Below the pieces are notes generated by a model. The model saw only the letters and a program-made list of their open reading frames with translations, was not told the origin of the DNA and did not search any database. Both the position numbers and the translations under genes were made by a program. From Petrolisthes cinctipes (Eukaryota > Arthropoda > Malacostraca > Decapoda > Porcellanidae), in assembly GCA_033782935.1 (NCBI GenBank), contig JAWQEG010000491.1, positions 310,001 through 374,000 of the forward strand: a DNA stretch of 64,000 bases, in the 5' to 3' direction. Below are positions 31,886 through 42,264 of this stretch, one piece after another (position 1 is the stretch's first letter; each line of letters opens with the position of its first letter).

Positions 31886-32500
31886 ATGTCTAGAGATATA
31901 GAATTCTCCATAGTGTCGGCAGTCAGTAGAAGTAATCATTTAGCCGTAGGAAATGTAACAATAGGGGGAATTCCGGGGGCACTTTTGATTGATACTGGTG
32001 CAGTAGTCAATCTAATATCAAAGGAGACCTATCAAAATATTAGAAAACATCATTCTGAGAGGAGTTATGCATTGCAAGAGCCACAATACCAACTGAGTGG
32101 GGTGTCAGGAACTACAGTGGATGTTCTTGGAGTTGTGAGGTTGCCAGTTCACTTCCGGGGTAGTTTAAGTTTTGCTGCATCATTTTATGTTGTAAGTAAA
32201 TTTCATCCTATGGCAAGCGGGTTGCTTGGATTGTCAACCATGGATGAAAGGAAGATTGAGGTGTACCCAGGGGAGGGTTTAATTGTTCATGAAAATGTAC
32301 CTTATATGTGTATGGCAACCCCGCAACCCAAACACTCAGACAAAGAGGTTAAAACGGTGGGTTATGTAAGTGGCTTTGAAGAGAAGTCAACCCAAAGGGT
32401 CAAACAAGACTGTGCGACACTGCTAGGGAGGAAGTCACGCGTTGGACTGTTGTTACTGCTATTGTACCTGATGCGCACAGGCTGCAACCGCAGGAAATGA
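31886..32500 (+). CDS. Gypsy-2 retropepsin-like protease
   Basis: 204 codons in the same frame as gag. The aspartic protease active site is LLIDTGAVVNLIS with D36-T37-G38-A39. A second-half motif LLGLSTMDERKIEVYPG fits the retropepsin fold. It would process Gag-Pol and possibly act as a dimer. The C-terminal 30 residues (Leu-rich, then RRK) appear to be a read-through of the wrong frame. Comparison with Gypsy-1 indicates that the true sequence switches frame between about 32380 and 32430. Whether that shift is a mutation or a programmed frameshift cannot be decided here, and no classical slippery heptamer is obvious. Confidence 0.8.
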   Translation: MSRDIEFSIVSAVSRSNHLAVGNVTIGGIPGALLIDTGAVVNLISKETYQNIRKHHSERSYALQEPQYQLSGVSGTTVDVLGVVRLPVHFRGSLSFAASFYVVSKFHPMASGLLGLSTMDERKIEVYPGEGLIVHENVPYMCMATPQPKHSDKEVKTVGYVSGFEEKSTQRVKQDCATLLGRKSRVGLLLLLLYLMRTGCNRRK

Positions 32501-34509
32501 TTCAGTTCAAGGTGTGTTTGAAAGGAGTGAAAGAAGGCGTAGATGTGGTATGCATGTCTGAAACATGTAAGTTAAAAGGGGTGTCGCTAGAGTCTACCTT
32601 GACTACAGTAAAGTCAGGGGGTGAGACTGTGGTGCTGGCTGTAAATAATACAGGAGTAGAGATTGAAGTTAAGCCAGGCAGTCAATTGTGTGATTTTCTC
32701 GTATACCATGGTACGGTATTAGAGCCAAAGCATAACCTACCAGTTGTGAGTGTTGTTGGTTGTATTGGTGCATCTCCTTCGTCAGAATTGAGAAGTCAAG
32801 TTAAACCTGGGGGAAACTCAGAAGGGAAAGAAGAGTTATTACAGTTACTTCAAGGGTATAGGAAGGCTATAGCTCTTGCAGGGGAACCATTAGGTAGTAC
32901 AAACCTAACTTCACATGTGATTAAGTTAAAGCGAGAAGCGCAACCCAGTTACATAAAATCATATAGGCTCCCCCATTCACAAAGACAGATAGTGGACGAT
33001 ACGGTGAAGGGTATGTTAAAACAGAAAGTTATTGAACCTTCGACCTCTCCTTGGAGTAGTCCCATATTTTTGGTTCCAAAGAAGGATGGAACATATTGAC
33101 CTGTTATTGACTATAGGAGAGTAAATCAGCAGACAGTCCCTGATAAATACCCAATGCCTCACTTGAATGACCTGTTGCAGGCTATAGGTGAGGGAAATAA
33201 GGTGTTTTCTACCTTGGATTTGCTGTCAGGATATTGGCAGGTGCCAGTTCACGAGCGGTCTCGTGACATCACGGCTTTTTCCACTCATCAGGGTCATTAT
33301 CAGTTTCGCAGGATGCCATTTGGGCTCTGCAATGCCCCTACGACTTTCCAAAGACTAGTGAACAATGTATTGGCGGGGTTAATTGGGAAAGATGCATTAG
33401 TATACCTAGATGACATAATTATTTTCTCAAAGGATGTGCCTACGCACTTGGAGAAATTAAGAAAGGTATTGGAACGTTTAGCATCAGCGGGTTTGAAGCT
33501 AAAACTTAGTAAGTGTGAATTCTTTAAACAAAAGATTAAGTATTTGGGGCATGAAGTAGACGAGTCAGGTATACATGTGAATCAGGATAAGATAAATGCT
33601 ATCTTAAAGTTTCCAACACCGACCAAGGCAGATCATGTACGATCTTTTCTGGGACTAGCGGGTTTCTACAGGAGTTTTGTGTATCAGTTTTCTAGCAAGG
33701 CAGCACCTTTGATTAAACTGTTGAAGCAGACAAATAAGCTTGAATGGGGTCAACCACAAGAAGAGGCAGTTAGTATATTAAAGGAGGCTCTGACGCAACC
33801 ACCTGTTTTGGCTTTCCCAGATTTCAAGAAACCTTTTATTTTACATACAGATGCATCGGGGGTTGAACTTGGGGCAGTATTGGCACAAGAAGATGAGGGG
33901 GGAAAGTTAAAACCCATTGGCTACGCAAGTAAGGCGTTAACTGATACAGAGAAAAAATATAGTGTTACACATCAGGAGGCATATGCCATAGTGTGGGCCT
34001 TGAAACATTTTCATCCTATTATTTTTGGTTACTCTATTACAGTTTGTACTGATCATCGCCCATGTCTCGAGTTGTTCAAGGGGAAGAATATGACCGGGAA
34101 GTTAGCACGATGGCACTTGACTATTCTGGAGTTCAATCCTACTTTCAATTTTGTACCTGGTAAGATTAATGTAGTTGCAGATGCATTAAGTCGACAGACT
34201 GTGAACTCTGTAACCACATTGAGTACAATATCCCCACAGAAGTTAAAGACAAAGCAAAGGGAAGATCCTATGTGGAAGAGGGTAATTTATGGTCTAGAGT
34301 CAGGGGAAGAGGTAGAAGTTCCAGGTCTACCGCTAAGAACAACAGAGTTTATCCTGAGGGATAATATTATTCATAAGGTAACTGTAGTTAAAGGGGAAGA
34401 AACATACAGAATAGTAGTGCCAGGGTCTCTGATAGAAACAGTATTAAGGCTTCTTCATGATGCACCACAAGCAGGTCAAAGGGAGGGACGCTTGTCTAGA
34501 AGAAGCTAG
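32497..34509 (+). pseudogene. pol: Gypsy-2 reverse transcriptase and RNase H, one in-frame stop
   Basis: The RT/RNase H part of Pol, in one frame apart from a TGA at 33097-33099 in the conserved (R)PVIDYRRVN motif. RT motifs follow in order: LDLLSGYWQVPV, FGLCNAPTTFQRL and the catalytic YLDD (VYLDDIIIF). RNase H shows LHTDASGVELGAVLAQ and TDHRPCLELF, with acidic residues in the expected places. The end (REGRLSRRS) is out of frame with integrase, as the frame changes near 34477-34487. With these two breaks the copy probably cannot make a full Pol unless the TGA is read through. Confidence 0.85.
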
Positions 34510-35481
34510 GTCGAGGTATTTCTGGTTGAAAATGCATAAGGACATAGAAAACCATATAAAGAAATGTGTATCGTGTGCGAGGAACAAAGGAACTACGGGA
34601 CCACCCGCTCCTCTGCAAACATTTCCAAGTCCTGCTAAACCCTGGGATGTGGTAGCCATAGATGTGTTACAGCTACCTACAAGTTATCAGGGATCAAAGT
34701 ATTTGTTGACTTGTGTGGATCACTTCAGTAGGTTTGTTGTGTTAGCTCCTCTACAAGATAAATCAGCTCAGTCCATTGCACATGCATTAGTAAACTCATT
34801 GTTTTGTACATACACTATACCCCGTGTGCTGTTGTCAGACAATGGGACAGAATTTAGAAATAGTGTCCTAGAAGAAATCTGCAAGCTCTACAATATTAAG
34901 CAGGTGTTCACGGTTGCATACCATCCTCAAAGTAATGGTATGGTGGAGAGAGTAAATAGGAAGATTTTGGAGGTACTTAGACATCTGGCAGGTTCAATTC
35001 AAGCAGGCTGGGAAGATTGGTTATGCCAGGTAACCGCCTGTATAAATAGTTCCATACATTCCTCACTGGGAAAGACACCACATTATATTATATATGGTGA
35101 GGATAAGGTCCTACCATATGATATATTGGTTGGAAGACCAGGCCCAGTGTATAATGTAGACACTATGTGAGTGTCCAGAGACACGCTTTTGCAACTATTC
35201 ACCATGAAGTAAGAAAGCATATGGAAGCCTCAAGGGCAGAACATATTGCAAGGCAACATAAGTTTGTAAAGAAAGTAGAAATTGAGGAAGGAGATGTGGT
35301 GATGGTGAAGACTCCAGAGAGACAGAGCAAACTATCTCCGAAATTCAAGGGTCCCTACATTGTAAAAAGGGTATTGGGAAATAAATTAATAGTTCAGGAT
35401 AATATAACAGACAAGGATCAACAGGTACACGTGGATAGAATAAAGAAGGTTCCAAAGGAAACGATCCAAGTGGGAAAATAA
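34457..35481 (+). CDS. pol: Gypsy-2 integrase
   Basis: Integrase inserts the DNA copy into the genome. The HHCC zinc-binding end is visible in part (HIKKCVSCARNKG). The catalytic triad is present: Asp in VVAIDVLQLP, Asp in LLSDNGTEFRN and Glu in YHPQSNGMVERVNRK. The open frame stops at a TGA (35168-35170). The C-terminal part (35167-35481) continues in the next frame with IHHEVRKHMEASRAEH and LSPKFKGPYIVKRVLGNK, an SH3-like domain, so one more frame change breaks the gene there. In Gypsy-1 the same regions flank the SINE insertion. Confidence 0.8.
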
Positions 35482-35557
35482 ACAGAGTCTGAACCTGAGC
35501 AAAGAATGCAATTGAGATCAGGGAAATATCTGGCAAAATAATCTAATGTTGATTTTG

Positions 35558-35564
35558 TTCGCAG
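35558..35564 (+). promoter_or_regulatory. Splice-acceptor-like site before Gypsy-2 env
   Basis: A pyrimidine-rich TTTTGTTCGCAG stretch ends six bases before the env ATG. Gypsy-1 has ATTTCAG directly before its env ATG. Env in such elements is made from a spliced RNA, so this is the likely acceptor. Confidence 0.55.
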
Positions 35565-35570
35565 ACAATC

Positions 35571-37340
35571 ATGAGGACATTGGGAGTGTTCTGCGTGATG
35601 TTGGTTGTGGCGTTCGTGAGTTCCAAGGGTTCGACTAACCAAATAAAACTGGGTGCCTTAGTGGGTACCGATGGGAGACTTGAGGTGGTCACGGACGTAA
35701 TAACAGTAAGACTCAATATTGGAACTCTGTTGGACCTAAAGACAAGGGTTGATGATTTCCAGGTGAAATTTCATAACGCCATAGAAATGTCGTCTGCTAA
35801 ATTAGGTAAATTGACGAACTCGAGCTACCCTCTGGAAAGGCAAATAAAGGTACAGTTGGAAGACAGATATTTTCAAATAAAGAATATGATGAAGTACTCA
35901 GAACAGAATTTACCCAACTTTTCAAGTGAGGTTAGAAAATTAGCTCATAATCAGATTACAAATAGCAGGGCTAAAAGAGGATTATTTGACATTGGAGGGG
36001 TAATTGCTAAAATTCTATTTGGAACAGCTACTAGTGACGATGTAGAAGATCTGGGACGCAGACTAGAGATTTTAAACAAGGTGATTGTAGAACAAAATAG
36101 GGTAATAGATAGTACGTTTTCCTTGGCAGCTAATGTGGCAGAAGAAGTAAATGGAGTTATTGAAAAGACTAATGAGGTAATTAAGGAATTAGGCAGGTTA
36201 GCTAAACATTTGGATTTTACAATGTTTGTGTTAAACCTAGATCAATATTTAAATATTGTGGAAAATTACATAAATGGACTGAATGCTCAAACCAGAAAAC
36301 TACTCCATAACCTAAGGAATGCAGCGCTGGGTAAGGCAGACGCTGACCTTCTGTCAGTAGTTGATCTTCAAAGGGTGGTTGATGTGGCTAGAATTAAGCA
36401 TGGTTTGAATCCTTTCTTTGAAGGTGAATCTGTATCTTACTACTATCCACTTTTGGAATCATGCTTAACGACTAAAACTATTCTTATTCACATTCCCACA
36501 AAACATCAGGTTCATTTTAACATATGGTCAGTGAAGCCATTTCCTATGAAGTTAGGGGCGGAGATCATGATGTTAAATGTGGATTATGATTATATTATTG
36601 CATCTCAGGATCGCTCACTGGTGGTTGCAGTTACCAAGGAACAGCTAGAAGATTGTCATACAGCATATTACTATTTGAAGGTGTGCCCAGCTCTAAATTT
36701 TATTTTTACAGGACCCGAGGAATCCCAGTGTGAATTGTCATTAATCCAGGCTGATGCTTCAAGCTCCATTAAACATTGTGAGTACCTGAGACCAAAAAGG
36801 AAGTCAGATGTTTATGTAACGTATTTTCAGGGCATTGCGTATTATACATTCACTAAGCCCGCAAGAGCAACTATTATTTGTGAAGATGGCCCTTCAGGAG
36901 CAAAACATGTGTCTGAGGTGGGTACGTTTGTAGTTCCACCTGCGTGTTCATTTTTAAGCAATACTAAAACAGTTCTGGCCACGAAGCATCATCTTGGATT
37001 GGTCCTAAATAAATCTGTGGAATTTGTGAAAGTCCATCCTCCTCTCCCAGCAAACTTTTCTACTGTTAATATGGATTCTGAGAAAATAAGATTGATGGAA
37101 TTGTTAAACATGTCTGATATTCATCCTGTAATTGAATCTGCTCTACCTTTCCATCTGCAACGGGTAGCTGTGTACCCTTGGTCCGGAGTGACTACTTTAT
37201 TATTCATATTATATTTCATGTTCTCTTGTTACCTGTTCAGGAGTTTGAGGGTTTTGAATGGTGAGATTAAAAAGAAGAAAAACAGAAGATCAAGAAATAT
37301 AGAGGTCCACCATACACAACCTAGGGAAGATGAATTGTAA
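35571..37340 (+). CDS. env: Gypsy-2 envelope fusion protein, uninterrupted
   Basis: 589 residues with no stop. This is a class I-type fusion glycoprotein of the baculovirus F / errantivirus Env family, which would act at the membrane. Features in order are a signal peptide (about 1-19), an N-terminal subunit with NSS and NFS glycosylation sequons, the furin-type site RAKR ending at R136, and a fusion-peptide-like segment GLFDIGGVIAKILFG from G137. Next come a long heptad-rich helical region (about 155-260), a Cys-containing ectodomain, a single membrane anchor (about 540-556) and a 33-residue basic tail (KKKKNRRSR). The N-terminal subunit is short at 136 residues. A splice-acceptor-like site lies just upstream. 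It is the best preserved gene of this element. I see no sign of host domestication. Confidence 0.85.
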   Translation: MRTLGVFCVMLVVAFVSSKGSTNQIKLGALVGTDGRLEVVTDVITVRLNIGTLLDLKTRVDDFQVKFHNAIEMSSAKLGKLTNSSYPLERQIKVQLEDRYFQIKNMMKYSEQNLPNFSSEVRKLAHNQITNSRAKRGLFDIGGVIAKILFGTATSDDVEDLGRRLEILNKVIVEQNRVIDSTFSLAANVAEEVNGVIEKTNEVIKELGRLAKHLDFTMFVLNLDQYLNIVENYINGLNAQTRKLLHNLRNAALGKADADLLSVVDLQRVVDVARIKHGLNPFFEGESVSYYYPLLESCLTTKTILIHIPTKHQVHFNIWSVKPFPMKLGAEIMMLNVDYDYIIASQDRSLVVAVTKEQLEDCHTAYYYLKVCPALNFIFTGPEESQCELSLIQADASSSIKHCEYLRPKRKSDVYVTYFQGIAYYTFTKPARATIICEDGPSGAKHVSEVGTFVVPPACSFLSNTKTVLATKHHLGLVLNKSVEFVKVHPPLPANFSTVNMDSEKIRLMELLNMSDIHPVIESALPFHLQRVAVYPWSGVTTLLFILYFMFSCYLFRSLRVLNGEIKKKKNRRSRNIEVHHTQPREDEL

Positions 37341-37676
37341 GGATAATTTTAAGGACACCCCAACAACTAGGTAGTACACTACACGGTTAGTTGTAGGGAT
37401 TTAGAATTAAGGAATTGTATGAATGTGTATTATATTTTATTATCCATGTATAATTACTTAATTAAAGGAAGTATTGTTAATTATCCATTGTATCATTCAC
37501 GAGCTCAACAATTTATTTTTCTTTTATGTTAATTCATCCAATGTGTATATATTTCATCTTGTATATATTATATATGTATGTTACCATGTCAAGAGTGAAT
37601 CTAATAATCAGGAAGGCTAAACATTGATTAAAGTAAATTTAATGTTATTGTGAACTGCAGGGACGCAGTTGTTTTA
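37341..37676 (+). other. Gypsy-2 3' untranslated region
   Basis: AT-rich sequence between the env stop and the conserved pre-LTR motif. No further gene. Confidence 0.6.
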
Positions 37677-37690
37677 GCGTGGCCGAGCAA
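37677..37690 (+). promoter_or_regulatory. Conserved motif immediately before the Gypsy-2 3' LTR
   Basis: GCGTGGCCGAGCAA abuts the LTR start, nearly the same as in Gypsy-1. It is in the polypurine-tract position, though it contains pyrimidines. Confidence 0.5.
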
Positions 37691-38416
37691 TGTATCCGCG
37701 ATTGATCACGTTCGCGATACATGATACACCTATGGTGGTGGAACATACCGTTAGGCCAAAGCAGTTCAAGCTAGTTTCATTAGACACAACATCCTTTGAA
37801 AAGTGCTGAGTAGCAGCGTGAGGGAATCTTCCATGCTGAGCTACTGATTGCTAGATTCACTCTGTAATTATCTATATGTTAATCTCTCTACTATAATCAA
37901 CTCCATATTGTCATCTCGTATGTAGAGAAAGGGACAATATATATTTACTCACTTTATTCTTATATAAACTCATATCTAACTTATCCAGATTTCATATGTA
38001 AGCTTAGCATTGTAAATAGCATCATCGACAACCTGTCATCTGAGAAAGGGTGTTGCAGTGTATACCACGAGCGGGGACTACCAGAGAGAGAAGGCGCATT
38101 ACAAGCCCTGCCTTGGCTACAACAGGTTCACCTCCTACCTTATATTAGAGAGACACGAGTTGTCTGTATAACCTGTAACCTATACATAATATATTCAGTA
38201 AATAGAGACAAGTCCACGAGTTTACTCTAAACCTTGTGTAACTAACTTAGTTCTCCAGGAAGACTAGAGTGGTAGTTCAGAGCAACGGTAAGTTGGCTGA
38301 AACCAGAGGTCTACATCGGCGTAGTAAGTAATACTAGCCGGAGAGAGTAAGTGAGAGTTTCCAGCAGGTGTTTCCGAGAGAAGCTGTTGCTGAGCTTGGA
38401 CGACTCCACGAGTACA
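37691..38416 (+). repeat. Gypsy-2 3' LTR
   Basis: 726 bp, matching the 5' LTR with about ten substitutions and no indels. The right flank GGCG repeats the left flank. Confidence 0.95.
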
Positions 38417-38420
38417 GGCG

Positions 38421-38670
38421 TTACCCGTGACAAGCGGGATCAAAGTCACACTAGAATATAGACAATTATGTCGAGTAAAATAATTGAAAGTACAAAGATA
38501 AAACATGATTACCAAAGCATAAATATGGTAGTAATATACGACAAGTACATCAATACATTTTGTCCACAGGCCGTCTCTCACCACACGTCTGTTTGGTGTG
38601 TGTGTTGCTACATGCAACTCCTATACTCGTGTGTGTGTGGTCAATGTATCACCTGCTTACACTCGTGTGT

Positions 38671-38707
<37 letters not shown>

Positions 38708-39137
38708 GCCTATACTCGTGTGTGTGTGTGGTCAATGTATCACCTGCTTACACTCGTGTGTGTGTGTGTGTGTAACTCCTATACTCGTGTGTGTGGTCAA
38801 TGTATCACCTGCTTACACTTGTGTGTGTGTTAGCTTGGTTATTATCTGTGTGTGTGTGTATGTGATAGCTTGGTCATTATCTGTGTGTGTGTGTGTGTGT
38901 GTGTGTGTTAACCGTATGACCACAGCCTCCTCCTTCTCCGCTTCTTCCTCCCTCCTCTACTCAAACATAATTATATCGTATTGACAAAGTAATGTAAATC
39001 CACACACAAGTTATATACACATTCACAAAATATATTATAATTATCAAGACTTTGTGTGTAGTGACGATTCTATCATTTGTATTGACTACTGGGTTGGCTT
39101 TCCCACTTTTTGTTCACATATCTAAATTTGGAATATG
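38421..39137. other. Flank of Gypsy-2 with (GT)n-rich minisatellite
   Basis: 38620-38910 holds three imperfect units combining an ACTCGTG(TG)n tract with a TGGTCAATGTATCACCTGCTTACA block. The long open frames across it are repeat artefacts. The rest of the segment contains nothing recognisable. Confidence 0.7.
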
Positions 39138-39141
39138 TTAA

Positions 39142-39780
39142 CCCCTAGAGACCGACTTTTTTTTTTATTATTTTCACCCCCAGCCGACTTCTGGGGGTCA
39201 ATTTTCAACTTTCATGTAGGCAAATTTTGTTCTTATAGAATTAAAGAGCTTGAATTTACGCACCAGGAACTGAAAACGGGAGCCTCCTAGGTGTACACGT
39301 TTGCGTATGACAGAGCATAAAAGTCCGAAAATAAATAAAATGGTATCCCCTGAAACGCATGAAAGAAAACCTCATACGCTCTGCGTACGCTCTAAACATG
39401 TAAATAAACACCTAAACAATGCGTCTAAGTGGTTTTCAATGATAATAAACGTATTTCAGTGTAATTTTGTCTGTCTAGACTCTCCTGGAGTATAGTAGAC
39501 AGCAGCGAGATACGAGAAACATAAGAAAACACCATGTAGTGGTGAGATGGGGTCCTTGTTGGTGGGGGTAGGTCTAGGCTCCATCCACCAGCATACGCAG
39601 TTGCCAGACACCACTACCACAGTCAAACCTTTTCTCAAGGACGTTAGCTTTCCATCGTTACCAACGCCAGCTCGCTAGCTACTCGCTACAGTTTTTTATA
39701 GGTACGTCGACGTATCGGTTATTCGGAGCGAACCATTAATTTTTTTATCACCGACATGTCGGTTGATCGGTCTTAAGGGG
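39142..39780. mobile_element. TTAA-flanked non-autonomous DNA element
   Basis: 639 bp between TTAA (39138-39141) and TTAA (39781-39784). The left end reads CCCCTAGAGACCGA and the right end in reverse complement reads CCCCTTAAGACCGA, an imperfect terminal inverted repeat. TTAA duplication and CCC-starting ends are typical of piggyBac-type elements. It has no transposase, so it would depend on an autonomous relative. Confidence 0.75.
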
Positions 39781-40063
39781 TTAAATACAATATAGTTTAG
39801 TTTCGGTACAGTCAATGAAGTAGTGTACATTATATGGTGGTGCGTCTCGTCATGCCCAGTGTGTTCCTCCTATTACCTAATTATTATACTATTATCAAAC
39901 TCGTTTTTCACTCACTCCAAATAATTATCAGAGGCAAACCAAACCTAAATGATAATGTTGTTCAAATTATGCCCTCAAACCTATAGAGTAATGGTGATGT
40001 TGCCTTCTTCCATTGGTGTAGTGACAATGTTAGAAGGGGAGAGTATTCTTGTTGTCATGTTAA

Positions 40064-40498
40064 CCCTTAAATGCCTATTGACCAAATATCACGTCACCGC
40101 GAATTTAGGCCTTGAAGCCGATTGACGTAATATAAAGCCTGCAGAAAAAAAACTACTTGGGGTATATCTAGCCACTTCATTGGTAACACTGGTTAGGTTG
40201 GGCCTTCAGTGAGTGGTGTGAGAGGGGAATGGTTCACTTGTCATATATACGCAATGAAAATACGCTCGCTCACGTTTTCTAATTTTTAGGTTTTTTTTAG
40301 GGGTAACTACTTTATTACTCATGGCGCTGCTGTACGCAAACCAGTAGACCTAGGAAACTTTAGCTTACAGATTCTGGTGTGTAAAATCAAGCTCTACAAA
40401 TTTGTAATAACAAAATTTACCTAAACGAAACTTTAAAAATCACCCTGTTTTTGCAGTTCACGCACCAGTAGAGGTAGGGGGATTGCGGTTCTTAGGGG
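40064..40498. mobile_element. Possible second TTAA-type element
   Basis: The left end TTAACCCTTAAATGCC resembles piggyBac-type ends. The possible right end (CTTAGGGGTTGA, about 40490-40502) is only a loose inverted match with a damaged TTAA. Low confidence. Confidence 0.3.
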
Positions 40499-40567
40499 TT
40501 GATGCTTGTCATACCTTCTGCATCCGGCCTCGTCAATTTTCAAAAAGGACATTTTCCCCTACATTAA

Positions 40568-40726
40568 GGGCATAGTATACTTTGGGTTCATTAGAGCGCC
40601 TTGATTCCACCAAAGTATACCAGGAAACAGAACCCGATTAACAAAACTAATGGTGGTCTGTTGCTTGGAATGCTGTAGTTTGGAGGAATCAGTTGCTCCA
40701 GATTTACCAACACTGTAACTATCCCC
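40568..40726 (+). mobile_element. TTAA-MITE copy B
   Basis: A 159-bp sequence between TTAA (40564-40567) and TTAA (40727-40730). It starts GGGCATAGTATAC and ends GTAACTATCCCC, giving short inverted termini, and has an internal pair of TTTGG / CCAAA-type arms. It is the clearest full copy of the family. Confidence 0.85.
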
Positions 40727-40730
40727 TTAA

Positions 40731-41509
40731 GAGAGAAAGACCCGCCTCTTATGTTATGAATTTTAGTCTTTTGTGTGTATGAACTTGAATATGATTATTT
40801 TATTATGTCGCCCAAAATGGATATTTAAACCTTAAAGGAACTTCATTAAACGGCAGGGAATTATAGAGGTGCTGGAAATATAATAATAACAATATAAATA
40901 ATAATAATAAATTATGGAGCAGGATGGGTGTGATGGTTGTGTAAATGATGGACACGGCTCATGATGCCTCGGGAATAAACAAACCATTTTTCAGTATCCA
41001 TCATCGTCTGAGGTGTTAGAATGTTTCACACCAAAACTGCACCCATAGTTGTTTGATGGTGTGTACAATGGGTCCTAAAAGGTACGAAGGGATGGCAAGC
41101 TGCAGTAGTAGTAAGCAAGCAGGACAAATAATGGGGTCAGAAAATATAATGAACTCAATATTAATAAGAATGTAATATCGGCCACAAGAATTCCTACACA
41201 CGCTGTTGTTTTCAAAAGTTTACAACATATAGGTCATGTACGACTATGTAACTATAATACAACATTATTATTAGGTTTGTTGTTTTGTAATCACCGAGTC
41301 ACTTTGTAGATGATTCATTACAGTACTTCCACAATAATGACCTCTCTTTCCATATTCCCTGTGTAAGAATTGGTGTGGCCAACTATACAAAGGTATGTTG
41401 TGTAGCCAGCAGTACAAGTAATGGTCCAGACAGGTGTGTTGGTGGTGGTGGTGTTTCTGGGGCCACAAGTTTTGAACTAATTATTAAACTGTCTGCTGCA
41501 CTATTACAG
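40731..41509. other. No gene recognised before the putative exon
   Basis: AT-rich sequence with short ATAATA runs near 40880. Small ORFs on the minus strand at 41016-41468 have no recognisable domain. Confidence 0.4.
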
Positions 41510-41598
41510 GTTTATGATCACAATAACAATAATATCATCTGGGAGACGTGTAATTACACTCCAAGGCAAAGAGGATTTGTGGTGCTAATGAATGTTGG
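41510..41598 (+). CDS. Possible internal host exon
   Basis: An 89-bp segment bounded by TATTACAG on the left and GTAAGC on the right, good splice acceptor and donor contexts. It is open in the frame ending TPRQRGFVVLMNV. The RG-hydrophobic-N pattern is loosely like the start of a caspase large subunit (Y... RG... hhhN), but that resemblance is weak. No neighbouring exon with a QACRG-type active site was found. It may be chance. It would be the only coding trace of a host gene in this part of the window. Confidence 0.25.
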
Positions 41599-41724
41599 GT
41601 AAGCAGATTATCATTGGGGCTAAGTTAAGTAAGGTATTTCCCACCAAGTGTGGCTTGAGATGACTTTGCTAATGTATATGTACTATACAAAGGAAGATAG
41701 AATCAGTATAATAATAATAATAAT

Positions 41725-42050
41725 AAATTAAAATGAACTAATGAAAAGAGTAAGGATGAGGATGTGAGTTTGAAGGAATGAAAATGAAGATGGACAGAAG
41801 TCAAGATGAGAGATGAGGATTTAATTAAAGGAGGCAGAGGAAAGGCACATAGATGAGTATGAGAGCTAAAGGAGATGAGAATGAGGAGAGAAAATAATAG
41901 AAGTGAGAGTGAGAAAGATGATGGTGACAGAAGGGAAGGGTATGAATGAAAGTTTGAAGTGACGGAGATGAGAATAGCGAGAGTTAAATAATGTAAGATA
42001 AATTTCAGTGACAGAGATGAAGGGTGTGAAGGTAGATATAGATACCGAGG
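41725..42050. other. Strand-asymmetric purine-rich stretch
   Basis: About 325 bp of plus strand with very few C residues and mostly GA, GAA, GATGAG-like words. No ORF or repeat period is obvious. Confidence 0.7.
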
Positions 42051-42058
42051 AGAATTAA

Positions 42059-42211
42059 GGGGATGGTTTAGTCTTTACATTATTGGAGGTAGTGATTCCT
42101 CCAAACTATTCCCAGCAACAAACCACCATTATATTTGTTAACTTAGTCCTGTTTTCTGACATACTTTGGAGGAATCAAGGCGCTCCAATGCACCAGATGT
42201 ATACTATCCCC
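42059..42211 (-). mobile_element. TTAA-MITE copy C
   Basis: Between TTAA (42055-42058) and a degraded TTAT at 42212. It matches copy B in reverse orientation, including GATTCCTCCAAACTATTCC, CATACTTTGGAGGAATC and the ATACTATCCCC end. Confidence 0.8.
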
Positions 42212-42264
42212 TTATGGTCGTCATCAGCTGTGGGTAAATTATTGAAAGATTAAAAACTGTCTTG

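Larger units (their letters stand above)
29021..38416 (+). mobile_element. Gypsy-2: young envelope-bearing LTR retroelement
   Basis: A 9396-bp element with two 726-bp LTRs (about ten differences by eye, roughly 98.6% identical) and a 4-bp duplication GGCG at 29017-29020 and 38417-38420. Gene order is gag, protease, RT, RNase H, integrase, env. Gag, the integrase core and env are open. The visible breaks are a frame change between protease and RT, an in-frame TGA in RT and a frame change at the start of integrase. The env with furin site and fusion peptide places it with errantivirus-like Metaviridae, which are endogenous retrovirus-like agents of arthropods. Confidence 0.95.

Noticed and set aside
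38468..38984. Overlapping Cys/Val-rich open frames
   Set aside because: They are translations of (GT)n and its interruptions. All frames are open for the same reason.
39138..39784. Host gene at 39301-39495 (64 codons)
   Set aside because: It lies in a TTAA-flanked non-autonomous element and shows no domain.
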